Source: Pontivivens marinum
Lineage (GTDB): Bacteria; Pseudomonadota; Alphaproteobacteria; Rhodobacterales; Rhodobacteraceae
Assembly: GCF_900231835.1 (NCBI RefSeq)
Contig: NZ_OCTN01000001.1
Location: 806,001 to 870,000, forward strand
Direction of reading: 5' to 3'
Length of the DNA stretch: 64,000 nt
Under the pieces are notes generated by a model. It ran no database searches, was not told the origin of the DNA, and was given only the letters and a program-made list of their open reading frames with translations. The position numbers and the translations under genes are program-made. Shown here one piece after another: positions 54,938 through 64,000 of this stretch; positions within the stretch are counted from its first letter, which is position 1, and every line of letters starts with the position of its first letter.

Positions 54938-55726
54938 TCAGGCTCCAGCTTTGGTCAGGACGGCGAATTGTCGCCGGAAGGGCATCAGCGCGCAACCGTC
55001 GCGGTCCAGCGGATAGGTCTCCAACAGCGCCGCATCATATTGCGTTAGAAACGCGCTTTGATCAGCGGCGTCCAGCTCTGTCAAAACAGGACGTGCAGCC
55101 GTGGATTGCGTAAAGATTCGAACCGGATGACCTATTTGCGATGCAGGCAAGTGCTGCAAATACTCGGTTTCCCAAACTGTGACTGACCCAAAGGCCGCAA
55201 GCATTTGATGCAGCACTGTAGGCGGCGCAACCTGTACGGGAACCACACCGTCGAAACGCTCGGGAAACATGGCATGTGCGGTTTGATAAATCAGATCATG
55301 GGACGGTCGCCCCAACTGGCGTGGCATTTGGATTGCCAGCGACCCACCAGCCACCAGCATGGACTGCAACCGCCGCAGCAATGGCCCGTGATCCGGCAGC
55401 CAATGTAAAACCGCGTTGCTAAAGATCAGCGCGACGGGGTCGGTCGGCGCCCAATGGGCGATGTCCGCCTCATGCATAGTATCATAGATACCCAACGCTT
55501 CGGCCTGCTCCAGCATCGTCCGAGAGCGGTCAATCCCTATCAGCCGACGGTTCGGAAACCGTTTACGCAATGCTGTCGCAGCAGCACCTGACCCGCAGCC
55601 CAAATCGACGATATCGCCATCCGGCACAGTCGGCACTTGGGCCAACAGGTCCATAGCAGGGCGCAAACGCAAACGCCGGAAGCGATCATAGCTTCCGGCG
55701 TCCCAGTCATTTGATGTAGCAGCCAT
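54938..55726 (-). CDS. tam: Trans-aconitate 2-methyltransferase-like SAM-dependent methyltransferase
   Basis: 262 residues, class I methyltransferase. The SAM motif is 'IVDLGCGSGAAATALRKRFP' followed by 'IGIDRSRTMLEQAEA'. 'LIFSNAVLHWLPDH' and 'GGSLAIQMPRQLGRPSHDLIYQTA' follow the Tam pattern. Tam detoxifies trans-aconitate formed from cis-aconitate. The name is from similarity; other small-acid methylation is possible. Its ATG is two bases after the ftsH stop. Confidence 0.75.
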   Translation of the reverse strand: MAATSNDWDAGSYDRFRRLRLRPAMDLLAQVPTVPDGDIVDLGCGSGAAATALRKRFPNRRLIGIDRSRTMLEQAEALGIYDTMHEADIAHWAPTDPVALIFSNAVLHWLPDHGPLLRRLQSMLVAGGSLAIQMPRQLGRPSHDLIYQTAHAMFPERFDGVVPVQVAPPTVLHQMLAAFGSVTVWETEYLQHLPASQIGHPVRIFTQSTAARPVLTELDAADQSAFLTQYDAALLETYPLDRDGCALMPFRRQFAVLTKAGA

Positions 55727-55728
55727 CC

Positions 55729-57651
<1,923 letters not shown>

Positions 57652-57709
57652 CAGAATACTCCCGCACACCTGCGCGACCCTCATGCCGCGCTACCGTGTT
57701 ATGGAAAGC

Positions 57710-57738
57710 AACATAGACCTCCACCGTCAGGCATTCAA
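57710..57738 (-). promoter_or_regulatory. Candidate sigma70 promoter of ftsH
   Basis: On the minus strand TTGAAT (57738-57733) and TATGTT (57715-57710) are 17 bases apart, in the gap between tilS and ftsH. This predicts a start site about 50 bases before the TTG start codon. Confidence 0.45.
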
Positions 57739-57755
57739 TGTCAGCCGCCTATAGA

Positions 57756-58949
57756 TCACAGGCGTTTTTGCCGGAATGTGATGTCATCACGTGGTTTCAG
57801 GACAGGTGTCGCGACCAAGGAACCACCATTCCAAACCGCAGGGAGTGTTTCAGCGACCACGGCACGCAACCCCTTGGGGCGGGTATCACATTGCGACAGA
57901 CCGGCGGCACCTAGTGCTGCGACATGCCAATCGGCCCGTAATGGCGAAATAATCCACCGGTGATCCCAGATGATCGCCGCGGGTTGTGGCGTAATCGCGG
58001 GGGAAACCGCCGCTGGCTCCCGAAAGAAGTGGCACTTTCCGCCATCGCCACGCATCTGCACGCCGGCCAGAGTCGTTGCCCCACCCGACATCACACAGTC
58101 ATGCAGACGCCGCACCGCCTGCTGACGGGGGGTATGTGCAACGCCACCAAAATACGCGATCACCACCCGCAGCAACCGTTCCTGTAGGACATGCGCCGCT
58201 TGCTCAAAGGCGAGCCGCGACAGGATCAGCTCACCATAGTGCGTTTGATGTATGCATCGCCGTGCCAACTGCGCGGTTTCGGCGGATAGCACATCACGGC
58301 TGGATTCCAGCCGCTGTGCCGTCTGTGCGATCTTTGCCGGATCAATGTCCAAATCTTGCAACACGCGCAGTGCCTTCCGAGTACGGGCGCGGGCGTAGTT
58401 GTCATCCTCATTCGTCGGGTCATCCACCCATGTCTGCCCCATCGACCGCAAATATTCCCGCAAGTCCTGCCGCCCAGCCTGCAACATAGGCCGCAACCAC
58501 GTTACACCGTCACGTTGGCTAACCGCACGCATCGCACTCAACCCATCCAGGCCTGAGCCTCGGGACAGCCGCATTAGAAAGGTTTCCGCGACATCATCCT
58601 GCGTATGGCCGAGGCAGACGGTATTCCCGCCCTCGGTCACGATCCAATCAGCAAGCAATTGGCGGCGGGCATCGCGTGCTTGCTCCGCCAGATTTCCTGA
58701 TATCTCCGCTGGGCGCGCCCATTTCACCGTGCAGTGGGGCAGGTTCAGCTTTTTGCACAGGGCCGCGACCCACGCAGCCTCATCCGCGCTTTCGGTACGC
58801 AATCCATGATCCACCGTCGCAATGGTTAGGTCCGTGGATTGCGCCCATTCTCGCAACAATAGCAGCAGCGCAACGGAATCACCCCCGCCCGAGACGGCGA
58901 TCCCCAGCGGGCCATCACGCCGTTGCGCTAGGACGGATAGATCGAGCAT
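57756..58949 (-). CDS. tilS: tRNA(Ile)-lysidine synthetase
   Basis: About 397 residues. The PP-loop ATP motif is 'AVSGGGDSVALLLLLREWA'; 'LGHTQDDVAETFLMRLSRGSGLDGLSAM' and 'VDDPTNEDDNYARARTRKAL' are TilS signatures. It makes lysidine at C34 of tRNA-Ile2(CAT), switching it from Met to Ile. I start at ATG 58949 ('MLDLSVLAQ'), five bases after the cpoB stop; a TTG at 58967 would overlap cpoB. No strong ribosome-binding site is seen for either. Confidence 0.93.
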   Translation of the reverse strand: MLDLSVLAQRRDGPLGIAVSGGGDSVALLLLLREWAQSTDLTIATVDHGLRTESADEAAWVAALCKKLNLPHCTVKWARPAEISGNLAEQARDARRQLLADWIVTEGGNTVCLGHTQDDVAETFLMRLSRGSGLDGLSAMRAVSQRDGVTWLRPMLQAGRQDLREYLRSMGQTWVDDPTNEDDNYARARTRKALRVLQDLDIDPAKIAQTAQRLESSRDVLSAETAQLARRCIHQTHYGELILSRLAFEQAAHVLQERLLRVVIAYFGGVAHTPRQQAVRRLHDCVMSGGATTLAGVQMRGDGGKCHFFREPAAVSPAITPQPAAIIWDHRWIISPLRADWHVAALGAAGLSQCDTRPKGLRAVVAETLPAVWNGGSLVATPVLKPRDDITFRQKRL

Positions 58950-58953
58950 CAGA

Positions 58954-59805
58954 TTAGAAGCAGCCAAGCGCCTGTTTGGCCGTGGCTATGCTGGTGCGAT
59001 ATGCATCACCCTCGCCCGAAAAACGCGATAGCGCCTCGTCATAGGTCAGGCATGCCTCGGTCTGCTGCCCGATTTGACCCAAGGAGCCGGCCAAACGACG
59101 TAACGCATCGGGCGCATGTTCGCCCTCTGGTTCGGCAGAAAATGCGTTGAGGTAGTTGATGGCCGCCGCGCGCGGTTGCGCCTGCTGCTCATAGCTCAAC
59201 GCCATCAGATAGCGCGCATCCGTGGTCAGCGGACCACCGGGGAAGGTTTCCAAGAAACGCTCCAGCTCCGTCACCGCGCCCGCGTAATCGCCGGAATCAT
59301 GCAGCGCCTGCGCTGCGTCGAAACCGGCCTGCTCTGTCAACGCAACCTGCGGCGCGCTTTGCGTGGTGGTGGTGGTCGTACCGACCGCGTTACCGCCCAG
59401 ATTTGTCGCCGGAGCAACGTAAGCCGTGTCACCGCCCTCTAGCTCCGTCAGGCGAAAATCCATATCGGCGATGCGGCGGCCACCATCCTCGGCCACTTGG
59501 CGGACCTCGAACTGAATCTGCTCAACCTGACCAGTCAGGGTGCGAATGCGCCCCTCCATCGAATCGAGGCGGGCCAATGTGCCCGCGTCAAAGGGAACAC
59601 CGGGCGAAACCTGACCGGTCGAGACAAGCTGCCCGCGCAATTCCTGTAGGTCCTGATCCAGCCGTTGCAGGCTCAACCGCAGATCCTCAAGCGTTTGCGC
59701 AGGGGCCTCAGCCCCGTCCAGCACGCTTTGCAGCGGATCAACCTGCGCGAACGCAGTTAACGGCGCAAAGGAAAGTCCAGCGATCAGAATTCCACGCAAC
59801 AGCAT
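58954..59805 (-). CDS. cpoB: Tol-Pal system protein CpoB (YbgF)
   Basis: 283 residues: a signal peptide ('MLLRGILIAGLSFAPLTAFA'), an N-terminal coiled coil (about 30-120, 'LEDLRLSLQRLDQDLQELRGQL'), a Thr/Gln/Ala linker and TPR repeats over about 160-280 ('AGFDAAQALHDSGDYAGAVTELERFLETFPGG'). CpoB links Tol-Pal constriction to peptidoglycan synthesis at division. The order pal-cpoB-tilS-ftsH is typical of the class. Confidence 0.93.
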   Translation of the reverse strand: MLLRGILIAGLSFAPLTAFAQVDPLQSVLDGAEAPAQTLEDLRLSLQRLDQDLQELRGQLVSTGQVSPGVPFDAGTLARLDSMEGRIRTLTGQVEQIQFEVRQVAEDGGRRIADMDFRLTELEGGDTAYVAPATNLGGNAVGTTTTTTQSAPQVALTEQAGFDAAQALHDSGDYAGAVTELERFLETFPGGPLTTDARYLMALSYEQQAQPRAAAINYLNAFSAEPEGEHAPDALRRLAGSLGQIGQQTEACLTYDEALSRFSGEGDAYRTSIATAKQALGCF

Positions 59806-59830
59806 GATATGCCCCCTATGGCAAAGAACA

Positions 59831-59853
59831 GGCGCGGCCGGATGGGCCGCGCC
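59831..59853 (-). promoter_or_regulatory. Hairpin between pal and cpoB
   Basis: A perfect 9-bp stem (GGCGCGGCC/GGCCGCGCC) with a 5-base loop lies in the 57-base gap. On the coding strand it is followed by TGTTCTTTG, so it may partly terminate transcription after the abundant pal message. Confidence 0.5.
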
Positions 59854-59862
59854 CCCTAGCTA

Positions 59863-60369
59863 TCAGCTTCCAACGCCGCCGGCGATGACAGTCACAGTAC
59901 GACGGTTGACCGCCCAGCAGCTCTCATCCGAGCACAGCTCAACAGGGCGCTCTTTACCAAAGCTGACCGTGTTGATGCGCGATGGGGAAACACCCTGCGC
60001 AACCAGATAGTCAAATGCAGCCTGCGCACGACGCGCACCCAGCGCGAGGTTGTATTCACGGGTTCCACGCTCATCCGCGTGCCCTTGCAGGGTCAGCGTG
60101 CGGTCGGAGAATTGCTGCAACCACTGCGCCTGTAGGTTCAGCGTGCTTTGTGCTGCTGTGTTCAGCGTGCTGGATGCGGTGTCAAAGAACACGCGATCAC
60201 CAACCGTCGCTGTGAAATAGGCCAGCGAGCCACGGTCAACCGCGTTGCTAGGTGCAACACCGGATGTCAGCCCGCCCAAACCGGCGCCGCCCGATCCATC
60301 CGTTGCGTCTGTACATGCTGCCAGTGAAACAGCGACGACTGCTGCGGCAACGATCTGAATGAGTTTCAT
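59863..60369 (-). CDS. pal: Peptidoglycan-associated lipoprotein Pal
   Basis: 168 residues. A lipoprotein signal with lipobox 'SLAAC' (Cys19) anchors it in the outer membrane. The OmpA-like peptidoglycan-binding domain (about 60-165) has 'FFDTASSTLN', 'LTLQGHADERGTREYNLALGARRA' and 'ISFGKERP'-like regions, with the diaminopimelate-binding Asp/Arg. It closes the Tol-Pal envelope bridge with TolB. Confidence 0.96.
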   Translation of the reverse strand: MKLIQIVAAAVVAVSLAACTDATDGSGGAGLGGLTSGVAPSNAVDRGSLAYFTATVGDRVFFDTASSTLNTAAQSTLNLQAQWLQQFSDRTLTLQGHADERGTREYNLALGARRAQAAFDYLVAQGVSPSRINTVSFGKERPVELCSDESCWAVNRRTVTVIAGGVGS

Positions 60370-60420
60370 AGTGCTGTCCTCTACTCTTACCTGTATGCGG
60401 CCCGATTTTAGGCCATTTGT

Positions 60421-61740
60421 TTAGTTCGAGCGCAGTGCGGACCAGTTCGGGTCCGATGCTCCGCTCGGGGTTTGTACGTATCGCAGATTGCGACCGGTCA
60501 CATCGACCGACACAAGCGAGGCCGCCCCCAACGGCCCCGGCGTTTCACGAAAGAACATCAACACACGACCGTTCGGTGACCATGTTGGGCCCTCGTCAAG
60601 AAAGGATGCGGTCAGCAATTGCTCACCCGTTCCATCGACGTTCATCACGCCCACATGGAAGCGGCCATTGACCTGTTTGGTAAAGGCGATCTTGTCGCCG
60701 CGCGGGCTCCATACCGGAGTGCCATACAGCCCCTGGCCAAAGCTGATCCGCTGCGCCGCGCCACCGCCCGCAGGCATAATATACAATTGCTGGCTGCCGC
60801 CCTGATCGCTTTCAAAAACCACGCGCTGACCATCTGGCGAATAGCTGGGTGCGGTGTCAATCGCGGGACTGCGGGTCAGGCGATTACGCGCCTGCGTGGA
60901 CAGGTCCAGCGTATAGATATCGGTATTCGCGCCGCTGGTCTGGCTATAAATCACATGGCTGCTATCTGGCGAAAAACGGGGTGCGAAGGTCATCCCCTCA
61001 ACCCCACCAAGCTGTCGCCGTTGGCCCGTGGCAAGGTCATGCAGATACACCTGAGGCGCGCCCGTCGCGTAGCTGGTATACAGAACCGAGCGACCATTTG
61101 GTGCAAACCGTGGCGCCAGAACCAGATCATCGCCGCCTGTGATGAAGCGGACATTCGCGCCGTCCTGATCCATAATCGCAATACGCTTTACGCGATTGCT
61201 CTTGGGGCCGGACTCGGACACGAAAACGATCTCACTATCGAAGTAGGGGGCCTCGCCCGTTAGGCGGGAATAGATGACATCCGCAATCCGGTGCGCAACC
61301 TGCCGCCAGTTTTGCGGGTTTGTCGTCATGCTGACGCCCTGTCCAACCTCAGTTGAGCCGAACACATCCCACAGCCTCATATCCACCGTCAGACGGCCAT
61401 CAGCAGCGGTTGAGACATTGCCCGCGATCAGCGCCTGCGCGTTGATGATCTGCCAATCGCCAAAGGTAGGCTGCATATCCACGCCCACCGCCTGCGAAAT
61501 AAACGCGTCTGACGGGATGGCACGGAACAGGCCCGTATTGGACAGATCGGCAAGGATTACCGCCGAGACCTGACTGGCAAATTCAGAGGATGCCGCATCG
61601 CGCGCGACGAAATTCGGCAGCGCGAATGGCATCGGCTCAATCACGCCTTGGTCGATTGTGATCCGCAGCGGAGCATTCTGGGCCGACGCCGTAACAGCGC
61701 CGAACGTTAGGAAAAGGGCCGTTAGAAATCTAATAATCAT
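60421..61740 (-). CDS. tolB: Tol-Pal system beta-propeller protein TolB
   Basis: 439 residues with a signal peptide ('[16 protein letters not shown]'), an N-terminal alpha/beta domain ('[28 protein letters not shown]') and a six-blade beta-propeller carrying repeated 'FSPDxxxVxYxS', '[13 protein letters not shown]', '[12 protein letters not shown]' units. It binds Pal and signals to TolA. It sits 51 bases upstream of pal in the tol cluster. Confidence 0.96.
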   Translation of the reverse strand: MIIRFLTALFLTFGAVTASAQNAPLRITIDQGVIEPMPFALPNFVARDAASSEFASQVSAVILADLSNTGLFRAIPSDAFISQAVGVDMQPTFGDWQIINAQALIAGNVSTAADGRLTVDMRLWDVFGSTEVGQGVSMTTNPQNWRQVAHRIADVIYSRLTGEAPYFDSEIVFVSESGPKSNRVKRIAIMDQDGANVRFITGGDDLVLAPRFAPNGRSVLYTSYATGAPQVYLHDLATGQRRQLGGVEGMTFAPRFSPDSSHVIYSQTSGANTDIYTLDLSTQARNRLTRSPAIDTAPSYSPDGQRVVFESDQGGSQQLYIMPAGGGAAQRISFGQGLYGTPVWSPRGDKIAFTKQVNGRFHVGVMNVDGTGEQLLTASFLDEGPTWSPNGRVLMFFRETPGPLGAASLVSVDVTGRNLRYVQTPSGASDPNWSALRSN

Positions 61741-61782
61741 GTTCCAAGCCTACCTTCTTATACCCCAAAATCAAAGTCTGAC

Positions 61783-63045
61783 CTATGAGCCAAAGCCAAC
61801 AGCGTTCCGTCCGGGATCGAATGTCATCTCAATCGTCTGCCACCGGCCATAGCTTTCGCGTGGCAACGCGGCAAAAACTCCGGCCCGTGCGGCGCGTATG
61901 ATTGCACTACGTGCATCGCGCGCGGCGACAGTAAAGCCACCATCGATACGTTGCGGAACAATTGGCTCCGGATCGCCAACCAATTGCCCGTCGGGCGACA
62001 GGTTGAAGCGCATGGTGACGATGAATGTCTCCCAGCCTGCGACGCCCTGAAAGTTGATATTCCAGTGATCGCCCATGCCACGCCGAACCGCATCAATCGG
62101 GCCGGATCCGATTGGCGGGCCGGATGCGGGGGCGTTGCTGGCGGTCTGCGTTGGTTCTGCAACCGGTTCGCTTGCTGGCTCTGACGCAGGCTCCTCGGCT
62201 GCCGCGGGCGGTGTTTCCGGTTCGGTCTGTGCAGTTTGCACCGGCTCAGGCTCAGGTTCCCGAATCTCCGGCCGTGCCTGTGGACGGGCGGAGGTTAGCG
62301 GCGCGCCGGTTTCAGGGGCCTCTGCAACCAGCTCATCCAACGGGTCCTCGGCCAAGGGGGCGAGCTCCGGCTCGGGCAAATCCTCAGCAATCTCGGGCAC
62401 GATTTCGGTCGCGGCTTCCTCAGGGGCGGTGGCCTCCTGCGGTTCCTGCTCGATCGTGCCCTCAGTGCTGAGTTCGATTTCCTCGTTGGTTTCCTCGTCG
62501 GGCCGTGCCTCCTCAGGCGGGGGCGCGGCGGGGGTTGTGTCGATGCGCAGGCTGGGCGCCTGTGGACGTGGCGATGAAATTCCGGCAGGCCGCGCTACCG
62601 ATTGCGGGCGTCGCTCCGCCGGAGTGCTGGTGGTTGGGGCCAGCGCAGTATCAAATGCACCGGGCAGGGATGGAGCCAGCGAGGTTACATCGCTGTCCAC
62701 CTCAACCTGATTGCGCACCAGAACGGCGGTCAAATCAGCCTCGGCATCCGCATCACTAGGATCATCCGGCCCGTCCAGATCGTTGATCGTAACGTCCATT
62801 TCATCATCAGGCCGTGCAGCGTCCAGATCCTCGAAGCTCGGCGCGGCCAGATTGTTGAGATTTGCCATCGGCACCACCTGCGGTGCCTGCGAGATTGCGG
62901 CATTAAACTCGGATTCGCTGAGGATCGAGACCTCCGCAATGCTGATCGCAGGCTCAATCTCAGCACTTTGCCATGGCAATTTCAGCAGCGACGCCGCAAT
63001 CAGCAGGACGTGCAGCCCGGCAGATATCCTTACGGCGTTGCGCAT
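61783..63045 (-). CDS. tolA: TolA-like energy-transducing envelope protein
   Basis: 420 residues. One N-terminal membrane helix ('VRISAGLHVLLIAASLL') leads to a long Pro/Glu/Ala-rich linker (about 100-300, with many 'EEA', 'EPE', 'PETPP' units) that would span the periplasm. A small C-terminal domain (about 325-420, 'MGDHWNINFQG...TFIVTMRFNLSPDG...ALPRESYGRWQTIEMTF') resembles the TonB/TolA fold. The sequence diverges from E. coli TolA, so the symbol rests largely on its place between tolR and tolB. ATG 63045 has GAGGG upstream. Confidence 0.85.
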   Translation of the reverse strand: MRNAVRISAGLHVLLIAASLLKLPWQSAEIEPAISIAEVSILSESEFNAAISQAPQVVPMANLNNLAAPSFEDLDAARPDDEMDVTINDLDGPDDPSDADAEADLTAVLVRNQVEVDSDVTSLAPSLPGAFDTALAPTTSTPAERRPQSVARPAGISSPRPQAPSLRIDTTPAAPPPEEARPDEETNEEIELSTEGTIEQEPQEATAPEEAATEIVPEIAEDLPEPELAPLAEDPLDELVAEAPETGAPLTSARPQARPEIREPEPEPVQTAQTEPETPPAAAEEPASEPASEPVAEPTQTASNAPASGPPIGSGPIDAVRRGMGDHWNINFQGVAGWETFIVTMRFNLSPDGQLVGDPEPIVPQRIDGGFTVAARDARSAIIRAARAGVFAALPRESYGRWQTIEMTFDPGRNAVGFGS

Positions 63046-63052
63046 CGCGCCC

Positions 63053-63538
63053 TCACTCGGACGGCGCGGCAGGGGCCGCACCATCGAAATCAGGTCCGCC
63101 ATTGCTGGTCACCAGATTGATCTGATTAAAGCCCGCATTGTTCAGCGCACCCATGATCTGTGCGACCTGCGAATAGGGAATTGCGCCATCCGCGCGCAGG
63201 AACACCGCGTTCGAGGTCCGCTCCGCCGCGATCGCACGCATACGTGGGATCAACTCATCCCGCGCGATGGACGTGTCCTGTAGAACAACATCGCCCTCAG
63301 CCGTCAGGCTCAACGTCAGGGGACGCTCATCCTCCTGCGGCAAGGCACCGGCGGCGGTATCGGGCAATTGCACCGGAACGCCGGAGGATAGCAGTGGTGC
63401 TGCAACCATAAAGATGATCAGCAGAACCAGCATAACGTCCACGAATGGCGTCACGTTGATCTCGCTCATCGCGGCGGCGCGGCCCCGTCTACGACGACGC
63501 CCGCCCCCACCAGATCGCTGGATCGTTCCCGCACCCAT
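63053..63538 (-). CDS. tolR: Biopolymer transport protein TolR (ExbD family)
   Basis: 161 residues. After a Gly/Arg-rich start ('GGGGRRRRRGRAAA') comes the single helix with the proton-pathway Asp in 'NVTPFVDVMLVLLIIFMVAAPLL'. A periplasmic domain follows, ending 'INLVTSNGGPDF'. It works with TolQ as the proton-driven motor for TolA. Starts three bases after the tolQ stop. Confidence 0.95.
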   Translation of the reverse strand: MGAGTIQRSGGGGRRRRRGRAAAMSEINVTPFVDVMLVLLIIFMVAAPLLSSGVPVQLPDTAAGALPQEDERPLTLSLTAEGDVVLQDTSIARDELIPRMRAIAAERTSNAVFLRADGAIPYSQVAQIMGALNNAGFNQINLVTSNGGPDFDGAAPAAPSE

Positions 63539-63541
63539 CGA

Positions 63542-64000
63542 TCATTCCCCCCGACGTTCAAGCTGTCGGGACAGGATCATGGCGAATTCATCTGCGAAAT
63601 TCTCATGCGCGCCACCGATGCTGTCACTGTCGGCGCTAAGCTTGTTGTAAAAAATAACGGCTGGAATCGCGGCCAGCAGGCCCAGTGCAGTGGCCAGCAG
63701 GGCCTCCGCGATACCGGGCGCCACAACGGCCAGATCGGTGGATTGCTGTAGTGCGATTTCCTCAAAGGCGTGTTTGATCCCCCAGACCGTGCCGAACAGG
63801 CCGATAAAGGGTGAAACCGCGCCGATCGAGGCCAGATAGCCAAGCCCACGGTTCAGGCGCTCACTCTCACGCGCGATAACAACATTCATGGCGCGATCGA
63901 TACGTTGCTGTGCACCGGCGCGCAGCCCCTTGCTGGATTGGGTTTTGGTCCACTCATCCATACCGGCGGAAAAGATCGTCGCGGTTGGGGCATCTGGCGA
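63542..64000 (-). CDS. tolQ: TolQ (ExbB/MotA family), N terminus outside the window
   Basis: The C-terminal 152 codons; the frame stays open to the window edge, so the start is beyond 64000. Two membrane helices are visible ('YLASIGAVSPFIGLFGTVWGI' region and 'LLATALGLLAAIPAVIFYNKL' region) and carry the conserved Thr/Pro of the TolQR proton channel. It is the first visible gene of the tol cluster. Confidence 0.93.
   Translation of the reverse strand, partial: SPDAPTATIFSAGMDEWTKTQSSKGLRAGAQQRIDRAMNVVIARESERLNRGLGYLASIGAVSPFIGLFGTVWGIKHAFEEIALQQSTDLAVVAPGIAEALLATALGLLAAIPAVIFYNKLSADSDSIGGAHENFADEFAMILSRQLERRGE

Noticed and set aside
54065-55048. A plus-strand frame covering the 261-base gap and the MOSC gene
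   Set aside because: Most of it is antisense to MOSC and the Tam-like gene. The gap itself shows no SD-led ORF, repeat or structured RNA that I can support.

Overview
The window looks like chromosomal DNA of an alphaproteobacterium of the Rhodobacteraceae/Roseobacter type. The evidence is the base composition (roughly 60% G+C by eye), the gene orders tolQ-tolR-tolA-tolB-pal-cpoB-tilS-ftsH and hisB-hisH...hisA-hisF-hisE, a complete leucine/isovalerate degradation cluster, the glycine riboswitch in front of gcvT-gcvH-gcvP, and a short intergenic repeat built around GCCTCCGGCGGGGATATTT. I assign family level with moderate confidence; no rRNA is present to confirm it. I see no insertion sequence, phage, integrase or CRISPR array. 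Coding density is high and no gap without a gene exceeds 300 bases.

Layout. 1-6.4 kb: tail of a PPC-repeat surface or secreted protein, rlmN, recQ, an MscS channel and a TRAM/Fe-S RNA methyltransferase. 6.4-11.9 kb: the glycine cleavage operon under a tandem glycine riboswitch, followed by an acyltransferase. 11.9-15.3 kb: a two-gene copper-related pair (PCu(A)C protein plus a small secreted Cys protein), an AI-2E-type transporter, a DUF883/holin-like membrane pair, an elongator tRNA-Met with an odd acceptor stem, and a small hypothetical. 15.4-24.2 kb (minus strand): isovaleryl-CoA dehydrogenase, an LprI-like protein, an EcsC-family protein, both methylcrotonyl-CoA carboxylase subunits, HMG-CoA lyase, an unknown secreted protein and a crotonase. 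Together the catabolic genes take isovaleryl-CoA to acetoacetate plus acetyl-CoA.

24.3-31.5 kb (plus strand): histidine genes hisB, hisH, hisA, hisF and hisE, interrupted by a glutaminase, a MATE exporter, a small glyoxalase-superfamily protein and a DUF2147 protein, and ending in a translationally coupled rluE. 31.5-38.9 kb: an orphan ABC ATPase, an NDUFS6-like zinc-finger protein, a VOC protein with a WYL regulator, DNA polymerase I, a secreted esterase and a second member of the unknown secreted family seen at 16.2 kb. 39.1-44.3 kb: leuC, leuD, a membrane protein, an exported EEP-fold protein and leuB. 44.4-49.4 kb: a DMT exporter, a tiny Cys-rich protein coupled to a periplasmic protein, a GNAT, asd, a secreted hypothetical and a beta-carbonic anhydrase.

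49.5-54.1 kb: an HPt-like protein lacking the phosphorylatable His, an M17 aminopeptidase, an NlpC/P60 hydrolase, PdeM, folD and a chorismate mutase. 54.3-64 kb (minus strand): a MOSC protein, a Tam-like methyltransferase, ftsH with a probable TTG start, tilS and the Tol-Pal envelope system, with tolQ cut by the window edge.

Most of the window is ordinary core metabolism. The least explained items are the pair of paralogous secreted proteins (16.2 and 37.8 kb), two short reading frames with strong Shine-Dalgarno sites (29.76 and 45.8 kb), the dispersed intergenic repeat family (2.1, 17.9 and 33.9 kb), several perfect operator-like palindromes, and the non-catabolic passenger genes inside the leucine-degradation and histidine clusters.
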